NCBI GenBank assembly: GCA_964590495.1 | Contig: CAZPWQ010000043.1 | Location: forward strand, 1-28,082 | Origin: CAZPWQ01 sp964590495 | GTDB lineage: Bacteria > Bacteroidota > Rhodothermia > Balneolales > Balneolaceae | Direction: 5' to 3' | Length of the DNA stretch: 28,082 nt | Shown: positions 15,280 through 22,591 of the stretch, piece by piece | Layout of the letters: the number at the start of each line of letters is the position of its first letter | How positions within the stretch are numbered: position 1 is the first letter of the stretch | Program-made: the position numbers and the translations under genes | The notes under the pieces: model-generated | What the model saw: the letters and a program-made list of their open reading frames with translations, nothing else | The model's database searches: none | What the model was told of the DNA's origin: nothing

Positions 15280-15522
15280 AGGCATTCATTTTAGATTCAT
15301 ATTCTCCCTGACATTATTTTAGTACTCTACCTTACAATCTTCTACAAATCAATTTCTTCGTTCATTTTCGAGTGTAAATATTCCATTCTTGGCTCCAGTA
15401 AGCAGTGGTTTGAAGCGACATATAGAGTCTTGTAGTTTTTCAGACGTGAAGCCACTAACTATATGCTTCTTTGTCGTCCGTTATTATTCATCATCCACAG
15501 CTGGTGAGTTCATTTTTTGCCA

Positions 15523-15912
15523 TCATTTATCATTCCTAGAATGAAATATCCGGGGCTTAGAATTTAATAACTCATGAATGCTTATTTTGCGTGTGTATCT
15601 AATCAGTAAGTCTAGACTAAACAGAACAAACAATGAGAAGACTAGTTGGAAAATAATTTTGATAGTTTCATGTCTTATACCGAATAATAAAGTTTGAAAC
15701 CGTGGTAATAGTACCAATAAAATAATACCAAGCACAATTCCAGCTATAGAGCATAACCAAGACATTTTGATATTTCTTGAATACCTTTCGTTATAAAACT
15801 GATGCTTTTTGATTTGTTTCATCACTGTGCCTTCAAAATCCGGAAATGGCAACTCCAGTTTGCTTTTTGACATGATGTGCTTGAAAAATGCATCCTCATT
15901 TTGTTTTTTCAT
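15523..15912 (-). CDS. Two-helix membrane protein, putative anti-sigma factor
   Basis: 129 residues. The soluble N-terminal part of about 48 residues (MKKQNEDAFFKHIMSKSKLE, PDFEGTVMKQIKK) is followed by membrane helices at about 49-69 (CSIAGIVLGIILLVLLP) and 84-104 (IIFQLVFSLFVLFSLDLLIR), and a basic tail. Its start overlaps the stop of the ECF sigma gene by one base (TAATG), which suggests translational coupling. A small cytoplasmic domain plus membrane helices, next to an ECF gene, fits an anti-sigma factor. I see no ZAS-type HxxxCxxC zinc motif, so the role rests on context. Confidence 0.7.
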   Translation of the reverse strand: MKKQNEDAFFKHIMSKSKLELPFPDFEGTVMKQIKKHQFYNERYSRNIKMSWLCSIAGIVLGIILLVLLPRFQTLLFGIRHETIKIIFQLVFSLFVLFSLDLLIRYTRKISIHELLNSKPRIFHSRNDK

Positions 15913-16472
15913 TAGTACAAGTCTTCTTTATTAATATTTAACAGATTTGTTAGCAGTACTTTCATTTGATTCCTTGCACGATGTAGAATTACCTTAGTAT
16001 TTGAATTAGACCAGCCCGTCACCTCGGTAATCTCCTCAATAGTGTAATCCTGAAGATAGAAAAGCCGTAAGGAAAGGCTGTAGTTGGCAGAAAGCTTCTT
16101 TAATGCCTCATTTATATAATACCGTTGATTATCCTCCTCCATTTTTAAAATGGTATCACTTATTCTTGAAGATTCTTTTACTTGAGATAGATCATCTCTA
16201 ATCTCGCCTTTCCTTTTCTGCTTTCTTAGTTGTGCATAGGCTTCATTGATTACAATTCTATACAACCAAGTCGAAAATTTTGATCTTCCACTAAAAGTAT
16301 CCAGACTTGTATATGCATTAATAAAAGCATTCTGAACGACATCTTGTGCAAAGAACTCATCTTTAACTACTGATATCGCCAGTGAATACGCTTCGTCTTT
16401 ATATTGTTTTATAATAAATCGGAACGCATCAATCTCCCCATCCCGTACCTTTTGTATATAGGTATCACACAT
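15912..16472 (-). CDS. ECF-family RNA polymerase sigma factor
   Basis: 186 residues. Region 2 spans about 8-84, with YIQKVRDGEIDAFRFIIKQY, then QDVVQNAFINAYTSLDTF and the -10-binding end FSTWLYRIVINEAYAQLRK. A short linker follows. Region 4 spans about 118-172 (ALKKLSANYSLSLRLFYLQ, YTIEEITEVTGWSNSNTKV, LHRARNQMKVLL), the -35-binding helix-turn-helix. There is no region 1 or 3, as in ECF (group 4) sigma factors. It is the middle gene of a three-gene operon, 3 nt after the preceding gene and overlapping the following membrane protein gene. A TGTAAC-N17-CATC string upstream of the operon could be its own promoter. Targets are unknown. Confidence 0.95.
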   Translation of the reverse strand: MCDTYIQKVRDGEIDAFRFIIKQYKDEAYSLAISVVKDEFFAQDVVQNAFINAYTSLDTFSGRSKFSTWLYRIVINEAYAQLRKQKRKGEIRDDLSQVKESSRISDTILKMEEDNQRYYINEALKKLSANYSLSLRLFYLQDYTIEEITEVTGWSNSNTKVILHRARNQMKVLLTNLLNINKEDLY

Positions 16473-16475
16473 GCT

Positions 16476-16826
16476 TCAGGATTTGTCATTCGGTGTATCC
16501 AGATAATGTGCTATGATCATTCCGATTCCACCAAAAATTAACATACTCATTAGAGGTTCACCACCACTTGACCAACGAACGATTCTCTCCTCAGATAGAA
16601 TTACCCCTACTATTAATCCAAGAGTAGCAAATACGATAACACATCCAATTTTTAACCACGGAAAATTGATATTAAATGTTCCTCTTTCTGATAGTTTTGA
16701 AGGTTCAATTCCTTTTTCAATGAGAAGTCGGCGCTCTTCCTCTTTAGACTTATGAATAAAAAACCATGTAAAAAAAATAGCTGCAATAAAAGCGACGGTT
16801 ATAACTGTAAATGAAATTAGAGCCAT
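16476..16826 (-). CDS. DUF6249-like small membrane protein, first gene of ECF operon
   Basis: 116 residues. A first helix at about 4-24 (FTVITVAFIAAIFFTWFFI) is followed by a charged stretch KSKEEERRLLIEKGIEPSKL. Two more helices follow, at about 57-77 (IGCVIVFATLGLIVGVIL) and 91-108 (LMSMLIFGGIGMIIAHYL). The plan (helix, EExRLxLIEKG motif, two helices) resembles DUF6249 proteins, which often precede ECF sigma genes in Bacteroidota. I recall that association from general knowledge and have not searched it. The stop lies 3 nt before the sigma gene start, so the genes are co-transcribed. Confidence 0.75.
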   Translation of the reverse strand: MALISFTVITVAFIAAIFFTWFFIHKSKEEERRLLIEKGIEPSKLSERGTFNINFPWLKIGCVIVFATLGLIVGVILSEERIVRWSSGGEPLMSMLIFGGIGMIIAHYLDTPNDKS

Positions 16827-17166
16827 AAGACAATTTTTCCTAATTAACGTTTTCCAGTGTTCACTCTTTAGATGGAAAATCCCAGGAAAAGGTTACAATT
16901 TTTCTTCTTTTCTTGCATACCTACAAGTAAATCTAGCATATGATGCACAGATTCATGTATTCAATAACTATCTTTTACTTTTCCACGGTGTAAGCGTACT
17001 GACGAACAGCGGAAGCGGAATCAACATATTTTACTTATGGCCAAGATTGTCCAAACGCACCCCACTAGTCTTTTGTTGGATTGGATTTAGCGATTGCACA
17101 CACCTTGAATGTTGTAACGATGCTGAAAAAATATGTCACCAATCAAGCAAATGTAGTAAACTCTTT
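16827..17166. other. Intergenic stretch without recognised gene
   Basis: 340 nt, AT-rich. Apart from the TGTAAC element at 16871-16897, I see no reading frame, hairpin or repeat that I can name. Confidence 0.5.
16871..16897 (-). promoter_or_regulatory. ECF-type promoter candidate for the sigma operon
   Basis: On the minus strand TGTAAC (16897-16892), 17 nt, then CATC (16874-16871). This lies about 45-70 nt before the start at 16826. The layout fits an ECF -35/-10 pair and would give autoregulation. It is a single string match, so the support is modest. Confidence 0.4.
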
Positions 17167-18255
17167 TTAACCCGGGACCAAATCATTTACAATAAATAAT
17201 ATTTCTGAATTACCAAGATTTGATAATATTATTTTCTCATGGTTAAAAAAGAAATCAGAAAAATATGATTGATTCTCTTTATCCTCAAATTTTAAGATTT
17301 TTTTCAAATCTCCAGTTAGACTGTAGACTAACAAATACTGTTTTATATTTTTATCATCTTGAAATTTATTTGTCAGTAAATATATGCCATTATCGTCAGC
17401 TTTAAATTTTACAGCATAATTTAGAGAAAAATAAGTATTTGAACCTGCTGCTTCAGTATTTTTTTGTGCAACATAATTTAAAACAGGAACTGTTATTTCC
17501 TTTGGCAGTTTAACCTTCCATTTTAAAATACCATTATTATCAAAATATTGAATTTCACCTATCGAATTTAATAACAACCCAATTCCATTTGAATTTTTGG
17601 CTATAAGAGCTTCATTCTTTAATACTTCTGGAACCTCTCTATTCGAAAGCGACTCTCTAACAACTTCTAAATTTCGGTTTTGAATAACTTTATTTTGTGT
17701 GTTTCCTATTTGTCCAACTATCTTCCCATCATTATTTATATCTAAAATCAAAGCAAGTGAATTTTTATATCCACTGCTTGCAACCAAAACTTTATCAGAA
17801 GAGATTAGCAGTTTATTACTATATCTCAACTCAACTGGCATATTTATTTCATCTATGAGAGTTCCATTTTTTTCATAAAGAAAAATTTTGTATCGATTAG
17901 AATCTGATACCAAAAATTTATCTTTAAAATAATGCAAATTTACAGGGCCTGATTTAGCCCACTCACCTGGACCTTCGCCAGTACTTCCAAAGGATAACTG
18001 CTTTTCACCGTTATTATCAAATATTAAAACTTCATTTAAGCCTACATCAAGTACGGCAAATTTTTTGTTATTTAATTCTGTCAAAATTATCGGCCCAGCA
18101 AGTGTCCCCGATTCTTTTGCTACAAGAGGCTTGAGACTGTCTATATGAACAATATGATGCGGTATTTCCTCAAAAGAAACGTCATTTTCTGTTTGAGACT
18201 TTTGACATCCAAAATAAATACCACAAGCAATAATAAGTAATATGAAAATTCTCAT
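17167..18255 (-). CDS. 6-bladed beta-propeller lipoprotein linked to tandem NVEALA-like peptides
   Basis: 362 residues, with a signal peptide and lipobox YFGC (Cys17). The signature GSTGEGPGEW lies at 90-99. Strand blocks follow (KFAVLDVGLNEVLIFDNNG, KFLVSDSNRYKIFLYEKNG, GIGLLLNSIGEIQYFDNNG). It is rich in Asn, Lys and Ile and encoded by very AT-rich DNA, unlike the propellers of the first cluster. It lies 85 nt downstream of the first Cys-rich peptide gene (18341-18607), with a terminator-like hairpin between them. I see no promoter in that gap, so expression may depend on read-through. Its closest partner in layout is the propeller at 16-1179, which also follows a peptide gene. Confidence 0.88.
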   Translation of the reverse strand: MRIFILLIIACGIYFGCQKSQTENDVSFEEIPHHIVHIDSLKPLVAKESGTLAGPIILTELNNKKFAVLDVGLNEVLIFDNNGEKQLSFGSTGEGPGEWAKSGPVNLHYFKDKFLVSDSNRYKIFLYEKNGTLIDEINMPVELRYSNKLLISSDKVLVASSGYKNSLALILDINNDGKIVGQIGNTQNKVIQNRNLEVVRESLSNREVPEVLKNEALIAKNSNGIGLLLNSIGEIQYFDNNGILKWKVKLPKEITVPVLNYVAQKNTEAAGSNTYFSLNYAVKFKADDNGIYLLTNKFQDDKNIKQYLLVYSLTGDLKKILKFEDKENQSYFSDFFFNHEKIILSNLGNSEILFIVNDLVPG

Positions 18256-18285
18256 AAATAATTTTTAAAATTAATATAAATGAAA

Positions 18286-18316
18286 AAGGGCAAGTCTTTT
18301 ATATCAAGTTGCCCTT
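18286..18316 (-). terminator. Terminator/attenuator between peptide gene and propeller gene
   Basis: On the minus strand AAGGGCAA, a 15-nt spacer and TTGCCCTT, then TTTC. It lies 25 nt after the peptide stop and 30 nt before the propeller start. It should lower propeller expression relative to the peptide. Confidence 0.7.
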
Positions 18317-18340
18317 ATCCATTTTGTTTTTATGTGATAA

Positions 18341-18607
18341 TTAACATGGACTATTGTATTGATCAGCTCTCGTTCTTTCATCCTCACAAGATCCATCAGA
18401 ATTGCAAAGAAAGATGTGATAACAACTGAACCAACACCCCTGATAATTAGAGTAACAAGTTACAGTACTTCCACTGGCCAGTGCTTCGATTCCAGCCAAG
18501 CTTATATCTGTACCATTGTTTGAAGTTGTCACACTTAATCCCATCATACCGACAAACATAATTGCTGCTACGATGGCAAGAAGTTTTTTTCTTATTTGTC
18601 TTTTCAT
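18341..18607 (-). CDS. NVEALA-like Cys-rich exported peptide, copy 1
   Basis: 88 residues. The N-terminus is basic (MKRQIRKK), then a hydrophobic segment (LLAIVAAIMFVGMMGLSV) acts as a signal or leader. A short linker (NNGTDISLA) leads to GIEALASG at 39-46, which matches the NVEALA motif of the NVEALA peptide family of Bacteroidota. The rest (47-88) is the probable mature peptide, with six cysteines at 51, 58, 62, 68, 74 and 88 (CYSNYQGCW, FLCNSDGSCED, final PC). An even number of cysteines in an exported peptide suggests disulphides. Compared with the copy at 18845, the leader differs at 1 of 46 residues and the core at 17 of 42. It is followed by a hairpin and a propeller lipoprotein gene. 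Activity is unknown. Confidence 0.85.
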   Translation of the reverse strand: MKRQIRKKLLAIVAAIMFVGMMGLSVTTSNNGTDISLAGIEALASGSTVTCYSNYQGCWFSCYHIFLCNSDGSCEDERTRADQYNSPC

Positions 18608-18725
18608 GGTCTTATTTATTTAATTAAGTACATAAGATATTTTATTTCCTATGTGCGTTTTAGTTAGCATCCTTCCAACAACTATCGGAGGATTTTTTAC
18701 CCACTCTCTGGCTGACAGTGGATAA
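18608..18725 (-). repeat. Duplicated upstream region of peptide copy 1
   Basis: 118 nt matching 19115-19232 with three differences. It contains AGTGGGTA (18698-18705, minus strand) within a short hairpin CCACT...AGTGG, and TCCTCCGATAG. The promoter and any 5' leader RNA were therefore duplicated with the gene and kept. The following 18726-18844 holds nothing I recognise. Confidence 0.9.
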
Positions 18726-18844
18726 TATCAGCTTATCTTCTTATGCTCCGTTTTCCTTCATTTATTAACTTTAGAATTAAGAATGAAATAGGTCCAGTCA
18801 TTTCTATAACATGATGAATTACTCTCTTCACTTATCATCGATGT

Positions 18845-19114
18845 TTAACATGGATCAGAAGCTGCATCTACTTTCGTTCTAGTATCCTCACACGTTCCAT
18901 CAGAATTACAAAGGAAGACTTTCCAACAATTGTAAATCCAACATCCCGAATATGTAGAGTAACAAGCTGCAGTACTACCACTGGCCAATGCTTCGATTCC
19001 AGCCAAACTTATATCTGTACCATTGTTTGATTTTGTCACACTTAATCCCATCATACCGACAAACATAATTGCTGCTACGATGGCAAGAAGTTTTTTTCTT
19101 ATTTGTCTTTTCAT
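18845..19114 (-). CDS. NVEALA-like Cys-rich exported peptide, copy 2
   Basis: 89 residues. The leader is the same as in copy 1 except Thr28 to Lys, with the same GIEALASG at 39-46. The core has six cysteines at 51, 58, 63, 69, 75 and 89 (CYSTYSGCW, FLCNSDGTCED, final DPC), with one extra residue (Tyr) between the second and third. In the core, 17 codons differ by nonsynonymous and 3 by synonymous changes from copy 1; in the leader the counts are 1 and 3. It lies 129 nt downstream of the GT-C gene and probably has its own promoter, since the upstream DNA is duplicated with it. Mature product and target are unknown. Confidence 0.85.
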   Translation of the reverse strand: MKRQIRKKLLAIVAAIMFVGMMGLSVTKSNNGTDISLAGIEALASGSTAACYSTYSGCWIYNCWKVFLCNSDGTCEDTRTKVDAASDPC

Positions 19115-19232
19115 GGTCTTATTTATTTAATTAAGTACATAAGATATTTTATTTCCTATGTGCGTTTTAATTAACATCCTTCCTACAACTATCGGAGGAT
19201 TTTTTACCCACTCTCTGGCTGACAGTGGATAA
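19115..19232 (-). repeat. Duplicated upstream region of peptide copy 2
   Basis: 118 nt matching 18608-18725 with three differences. It ends 12 nt before the stop of the GT-C gene, so the duplication unit starts right at that gene's 3' end. Confidence 0.9.
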
Positions 19233-19243
19233 CATTCTTTACA

Positions 19244-20626
19244 TTATTTAATTTCTGGCAACCCCTCCTCACTTTCTTCAAGTTGTTCTTTATTGATAGA
19301 ATCATCCGTACATGGTTCAGAGGAAATTAAAAGGTTTGAGGGGTTTGAGGGAGTCTGCCCCAGATGCCGTTCGGTCACATGCTGTATATCCTGCTGGAGA
19401 GTTTCCATATCATTCCATGCTTTTGTGCGTTGGTGTGTAAATAGAGCTAGCGCCAGCACGTAGATACAGCAAACTGTGATAGTAACTTTTTGTACAACTT
19501 CTTGCTTTTTTGCCGTCCAATGGATCAAACCGTACGCAATAATCAGAAAAAATCCGATCGAACTTAAATAGATGTATCTGTCAGCAATAATAGTTGCCCG
19601 TGGTAACGGCAGGATATGGAGTACCAGAGCGATATTAACCAAGAAAAAGAGCCCGCCAAATAAGTATACCCTATTGAGGGTATGGCGGTATTCATATAAT
19701 ACCCACGAAAAAATGCCTGTAGCTAGTAAATAGAACCAGAACCGCAATGGAACTGATTGGCCCGGATCCATCGGGAAAAAATAGAAGTAGGAGAGATTGT
19801 GTGGAGCAGTCAATTTGACCAAATACTCCCAAAAACTGTAATTAGCGAATAGCAATCGATGCCCGAACGGGTAGCTGCCGCCCACACCGATACCTTGCTG
19901 TATAAAGAAGGTAAACAATCCTAAGAACAGAGCCACTATCACAAAGGGAATTTTCTCAAGCCAGACTACCTTTTGTTTTAAATTTTTATGAATTACTAAA
20001 TCTATAACAACCAATGAAATTATAAACACAACCGCCTGTTCCTTAGCTAGCAAAGAGGCCAGAAAACAAACCAAAACAATAAACAAATAAAGGAATTTTT
20101 GAGAATGTTTATAGAGTAGATAGAACCATAACCCCAATAGATAGAAAAAGCTGAATAAGACAATCTTGGAAGCGCTAACCCAAGCCACCGATTCTACCTG
20201 TAGCGGATGAATGGCAAACAACAAAGCCGTTGCCCATGCCAATCCTGTGATGGTTTTCTTATTTAACTTAAGATCAGGGAATAAAGTTAACAGTTTTTCA
20301 AGAATAAAACCGACCAAAACAAAATTAGCTAAGTGAACCAGCAGACTGAACAAGTGGAAAGCAAACGCATTCTTGCCAGCAGCTTTTGCAATTCCATAGT
20401 ATGCCAAGGTATTGAGAGGTGAATATTGACCACCATATGCTTCAGTAAAAATTGACTCCACGTCAATACCATCAGTTTGTTCCAAATGGGGGTTGTCCAG
20501 AACCATCCATTGGTCGTCCCAATTCGTCAAAAAACCGTTCTCGAGCACCGGTTGATATACAAGAGCAATAATTGCACTCATTAGAATGAGTACCATTATC
20601 TTTTTTTTATCTAAACCGTAACTCAT
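19244..20626 (-). CDS. GT-C membrane glycosyltransferase (TMTC/PMT-like, without TPR)
   Basis: 460 residues with about ten or more membrane helices. The first periplasmic loop holds the catalytic-type acidic pair in NWDDQW (Asp37, Asp38) typical of GT-C enzymes. FAIHPLQVESVAW at 137-149 and LLAKEQAVVF near 190-200 are hallmarks of the TMTC-type O-mannosyltransferase branch. Bacterial members often carry TPR repeats at the C-terminus; this one has instead a polar acidic tail of about 45 residues. Such enzymes take a sugar from a polyprenyl-phosphate carrier and add it to an acceptor on the periplasmic side. The GT2 enzyme upstream (20865-21797) could make that donor, although a terminator-like hairpin separates them. 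The acceptor is unknown; exported peptides or lipoproteins nearby are only a guess. Confidence 0.85.
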   Translation of the reverse strand: MSYGLDKKKIMVLILMSAIIALVYQPVLENGFLTNWDDQWMVLDNPHLEQTDGIDVESIFTEAYGGQYSPLNTLAYYGIAKAAGKNAFAFHLFSLLVHLANFVLVGFILEKLLTLFPDLKLNKKTITGLAWATALLFAIHPLQVESVAWVSASKIVLFSFFYLLGLWFYLLYKHSQKFLYLFIVLVCFLASLLAKEQAVVFIISLVVIDLVIHKNLKQKVVWLEKIPFVIVALFLGLFTFFIQQGIGVGGSYPFGHRLLFANYSFWEYLVKLTAPHNLSYFYFFPMDPGQSVPLRFWFYLLATGIFSWVLYEYRHTLNRVYLFGGLFFLVNIALVLHILPLPRATIIADRYIYLSSIGFFLIIAYGLIHWTAKKQEVVQKVTITVCCIYVLALALFTHQRTKAWNDMETLQQDIQHVTERHLGQTPSNPSNLLISSEPCTDDSINKEQLEESEEGLPEIK

Positions 20627-20770
20627 ATCAAATGAAAGTTATTAAAAGAATATTCTTTAGTAGTTTTTATTATGATAAACTATTTTGAAAATGTCATTAC
20701 ACAGATTTCCTCTTCGATTTTACTCCCCGAATTTTCTATTGCATTTTGAATCCTTTACAAGTGGTTATAG

Positions 20771-20798
20771 AAAAATCATCATATTTTTTGATATGATG
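20771..20798 (-). terminator. Terminator after the GT2 gene
   Basis: On the minus strand CATCATAT, a 6-nt loop and ATATGATG, then ATTTTTC, 67 nt beyond the stop of the GT2 gene and 145 nt before the GT-C start. The weak AT stem makes partial read-through plausible. Confidence 0.6.
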
Positions 20799-20864
20799 CT
20801 ATCAGCTTTAGAAAAATAAAGATGCACGGTGAAGATGTGGTCTTCAAGAATAACAACTATCATA

Positions 20865-21797
20865 TTATAAATTATTCTCTTCTACTATGTACAAAGGTCT
20901 GTCAATAACATTTTTATTAATTCTGCTTATATATTCTCCAATTATGCCTATAGATAGCAGCTGAATACCTCCGATAAAGACAACACTAATAATCAGAGAA
21001 GTCCACCCGGTTATAGTTCTATCCAGAATAAAATGAGAATAAACCGCATATAGAAGAATCAGAAATGACAGAAAGGAAACAATAAATCCAGCCTGAGTTA
21101 CAAATTGTAAAGGTTTGTGAGAAAGCGAGGTAATTCCGTCTAAAGCGAACTTCAACATTTTCGTAAACGAATATCCCGTCTCACCATGTCTTCGTTCATC
21201 TCTTTCAAACTCAACGAATGATTGCCGAAATCCTATCCAAGAAATCTGTCCTCTCAAGAACTTGTTCTGCTCCGGCATACGTTTCAAAATATTAACAACT
21301 TGACGATCGATGAGTCGGAAATCACCTGTATCGAGGGGAATTTCAAATGACGTAACTTTTTTTAATACACGGTAAAAGAGCTTTGCAGTACTTGTCTTAA
21401 ACACTGACTCACCGTTTCTTTTTTTTCGTTTTGCATATACCACCTGAAATCCTTCCGTATATTTTTGATATAAATCAGGTATGAGTTCGGGAGGATCCTG
21501 AAGATCTCCATCAATGATTACAACAGCTTCTCCCCTGCACCTGTCAAGCCCGGCCGATACAGCCACTTGGTGGCCAAAATTCCTGCTTAAACTGATGTAT
21601 TTGACTTTCTTGTCCTGTTTTGCCAGCTCTTTAATTTTATAAAAAGTTGCGTCAACACTTCCATCATTCACGAAAATAATTTCGAACGAATCTGTAATCA
21701 TCTCTAACGACCTGTGGAGCCTATTATATAATTCTTCAATGTTCTCCTCTTCGTTATGAAGAGGAATCACTGTAGAAATGTTTATATGATTTTCCAT
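20865..21797 (-). CDS. Polyprenyl-phosphate glycosyltransferase (GT2, GtrB/DPM1-like)
   Basis: 310 residues. The GT-A domain begins VIPLHNEEENIEELY (10-24), then FVNDGS (42-47), SRNFGHQVAVSAG (71-83) and the metal-binding DGDLQDPPE (96-104), followed by DTGDFRLIDRQVV and RGQISWIGFRQ. Two membrane helices follow at about 240-262 and 274-296. This is the plan of bactoprenol glucosyl- or mannosyltransferases, which transfer a hexose from a nucleotide sugar to a polyprenyl phosphate on the cytoplasmic face. It would supply a lipid-linked sugar to a GT-C enzyme such as the one encoded next. Which hexose is used cannot be told from the sequence. Confidence 0.93.
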   Translation of the reverse strand: MENHINISTVIPLHNEEENIEELYNRLHRSLEMITDSFEIIFVNDGSVDATFYKIKELAKQDKKVKYISLSRNFGHQVAVSAGLDRCRGEAVVIIDGDLQDPPELIPDLYQKYTEGFQVVYAKRKKRNGESVFKTSTAKLFYRVLKKVTSFEIPLDTGDFRLIDRQVVNILKRMPEQNKFLRGQISWIGFRQSFVEFERDERRHGETGYSFTKMLKFALDGITSLSHKPLQFVTQAGFIVSFLSFLILLYAVYSHFILDRTITGWTSLIISVVFIGGIQLLSIGIIGEYISRINKNVIDRPLYIVEENNL

Positions 21798-21875
21798 TGT
21801 ATGTAATATTTATCACTACTATCGAAATGATGTTTATTCTTCACACATCAAATGAAATAATTAGCTAATACCATC

Positions 21876-22238
21876 TTATCCTAATTTTTCATCTATAAGG
21901 GATAGTAGTTCTTTCTTAGACATATTCTTTATTTTCGTAGGAGAACAATTCATATGACGCTTTACATAATTGTATAAAGCCTTTTCATCCGGCAGGCTGT
22001 GTACCAATGCCACTTCCCAACAGAATTTGTTGTTTGTTCTGAGCATGCCGATGATACTTGCCAGCCGCACCTCCTTCAGCACATCGGAGGGATTGCAGCG
22101 GTAATGACGCCTAAAATCGCTGGAGAATGTTCTGGGTTTTCGGTATTCCATCAGCGCCGCCCACTCCGATACTCTGGCAACTGTTTCAAGATTGGATTTC
22201 AACTCATCGACTGCGTCTTCAATCGGTTTTCTCTTCAT
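21876..22238 (-). CDS. Small stand-alone AraC-type HTH protein
   Basis: 120 residues. The stretch from about 20 to 105 fits the two helix-turn-helix units of the AraC family: SEWAALMEYRKPRTFSSDF, HYRCNPSDVLKEVRL, then WEVALVHSLPDEKALYNYV and HMNCSPTKIKN. There is no sensor domain, and the second HTH core looks diverged, so it may be a weak or specialised regulator. It lies 78 nt before the GT2 gene. Its promoter region shares a TAATGTAACA-N18-CTTGT element with two propeller genes. A copy of its first codons (MKRKxIED) is found upstream of the propeller at 24149-25330. The target is unknown. Confidence 0.8.
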   Translation of the reverse strand: MKRKPIEDAVDELKSNLETVARVSEWAALMEYRKPRTFSSDFRRHYRCNPSDVLKEVRLASIIGMLRTNNKFCWEVALVHSLPDEKALYNYVKRHMNCSPTKIKNMSKKELLSLIDEKLG

Positions 22239-22278
22239 CGTGCTCCCCAGGTTGTTAAAATTTTATCTCTTCTTATTA

Positions 22279-22311
22279 ACAAGAGTTATAGCGGGCGGGA
22301 TTGTTACATTA
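22279..22311 (-). promoter_or_regulatory. TAATGTAACA-N18-CTTGT promoter-like element (AraC-type gene)
   Basis: On the minus strand TAATGTAACA (22311-22302), 18 nt, CTTGT (22283-22279), then an AAGxAGAG block, 63 nt before the start codon. It aligns without gaps with the elements at 23863-23895 and 25394-25426. Confidence 0.55.
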
Positions 22312-22350
22312 GGATTTTTTAATGGTTTGGATGAGATGGCTTGTTGAGGC

Positions 22351-22500
22351 GGGAGGTGTTTTATGTTACCGGTCCGGAGAACACCCCTCAGATTGAATTA
22401 AGAACATACTTCATTCAATCATCTCCCCTCGAGGGGAGAGGTATTACCGGCGGGAGCGGAGCTCCCTTGGAGCTGTGGTTTTTTGATGATTAGGGGGAGT
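22351..22500. repeat. Type-C dispersed repeat, copy 1
   Basis: It begins near GTTTTATGTTACC, has AACACCCCTCAG, a palindrome of the ATCTCCCCTCGAGGGGAGA kind, and GGAGCGGAGCTCCCTTGGAG. The same order of blocks occurs at 25455-25597. It fills most of the 22239-22591 spacer together with the type-B repeat. Confidence 0.75.
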
Positions 22501-22590
22501 GGGCAAACTGCCCGCCTACAATAATCTGTTTAAATCCGTGCCAATCCGCGGCTAAATACTTCACGCAGAGGCGCAGAGACGCGGAGGGAT
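22501..22590. repeat. Type-B dispersed repeat, copy 1
   Basis: It contains AATCTGTTTAAATCCGTGCC, AATCCGCGGCTAAATACTTC and ACGCAGAGGCGCAGAGACGC in that order, as at 24002-24072. It runs right up to the stop codon of the propeller gene at 22592. Confidence 0.85.
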
Positions 22591-22591
22591 A

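Noticed and set aside
15280..17166. Possible integron attC-like strings (GTTAGTGG, GTTACAAC) around the ECF operon
   Set aside because: The paired core sites are too close together or missing, and no integrase is present, so a gene-cassette reading is not supported.
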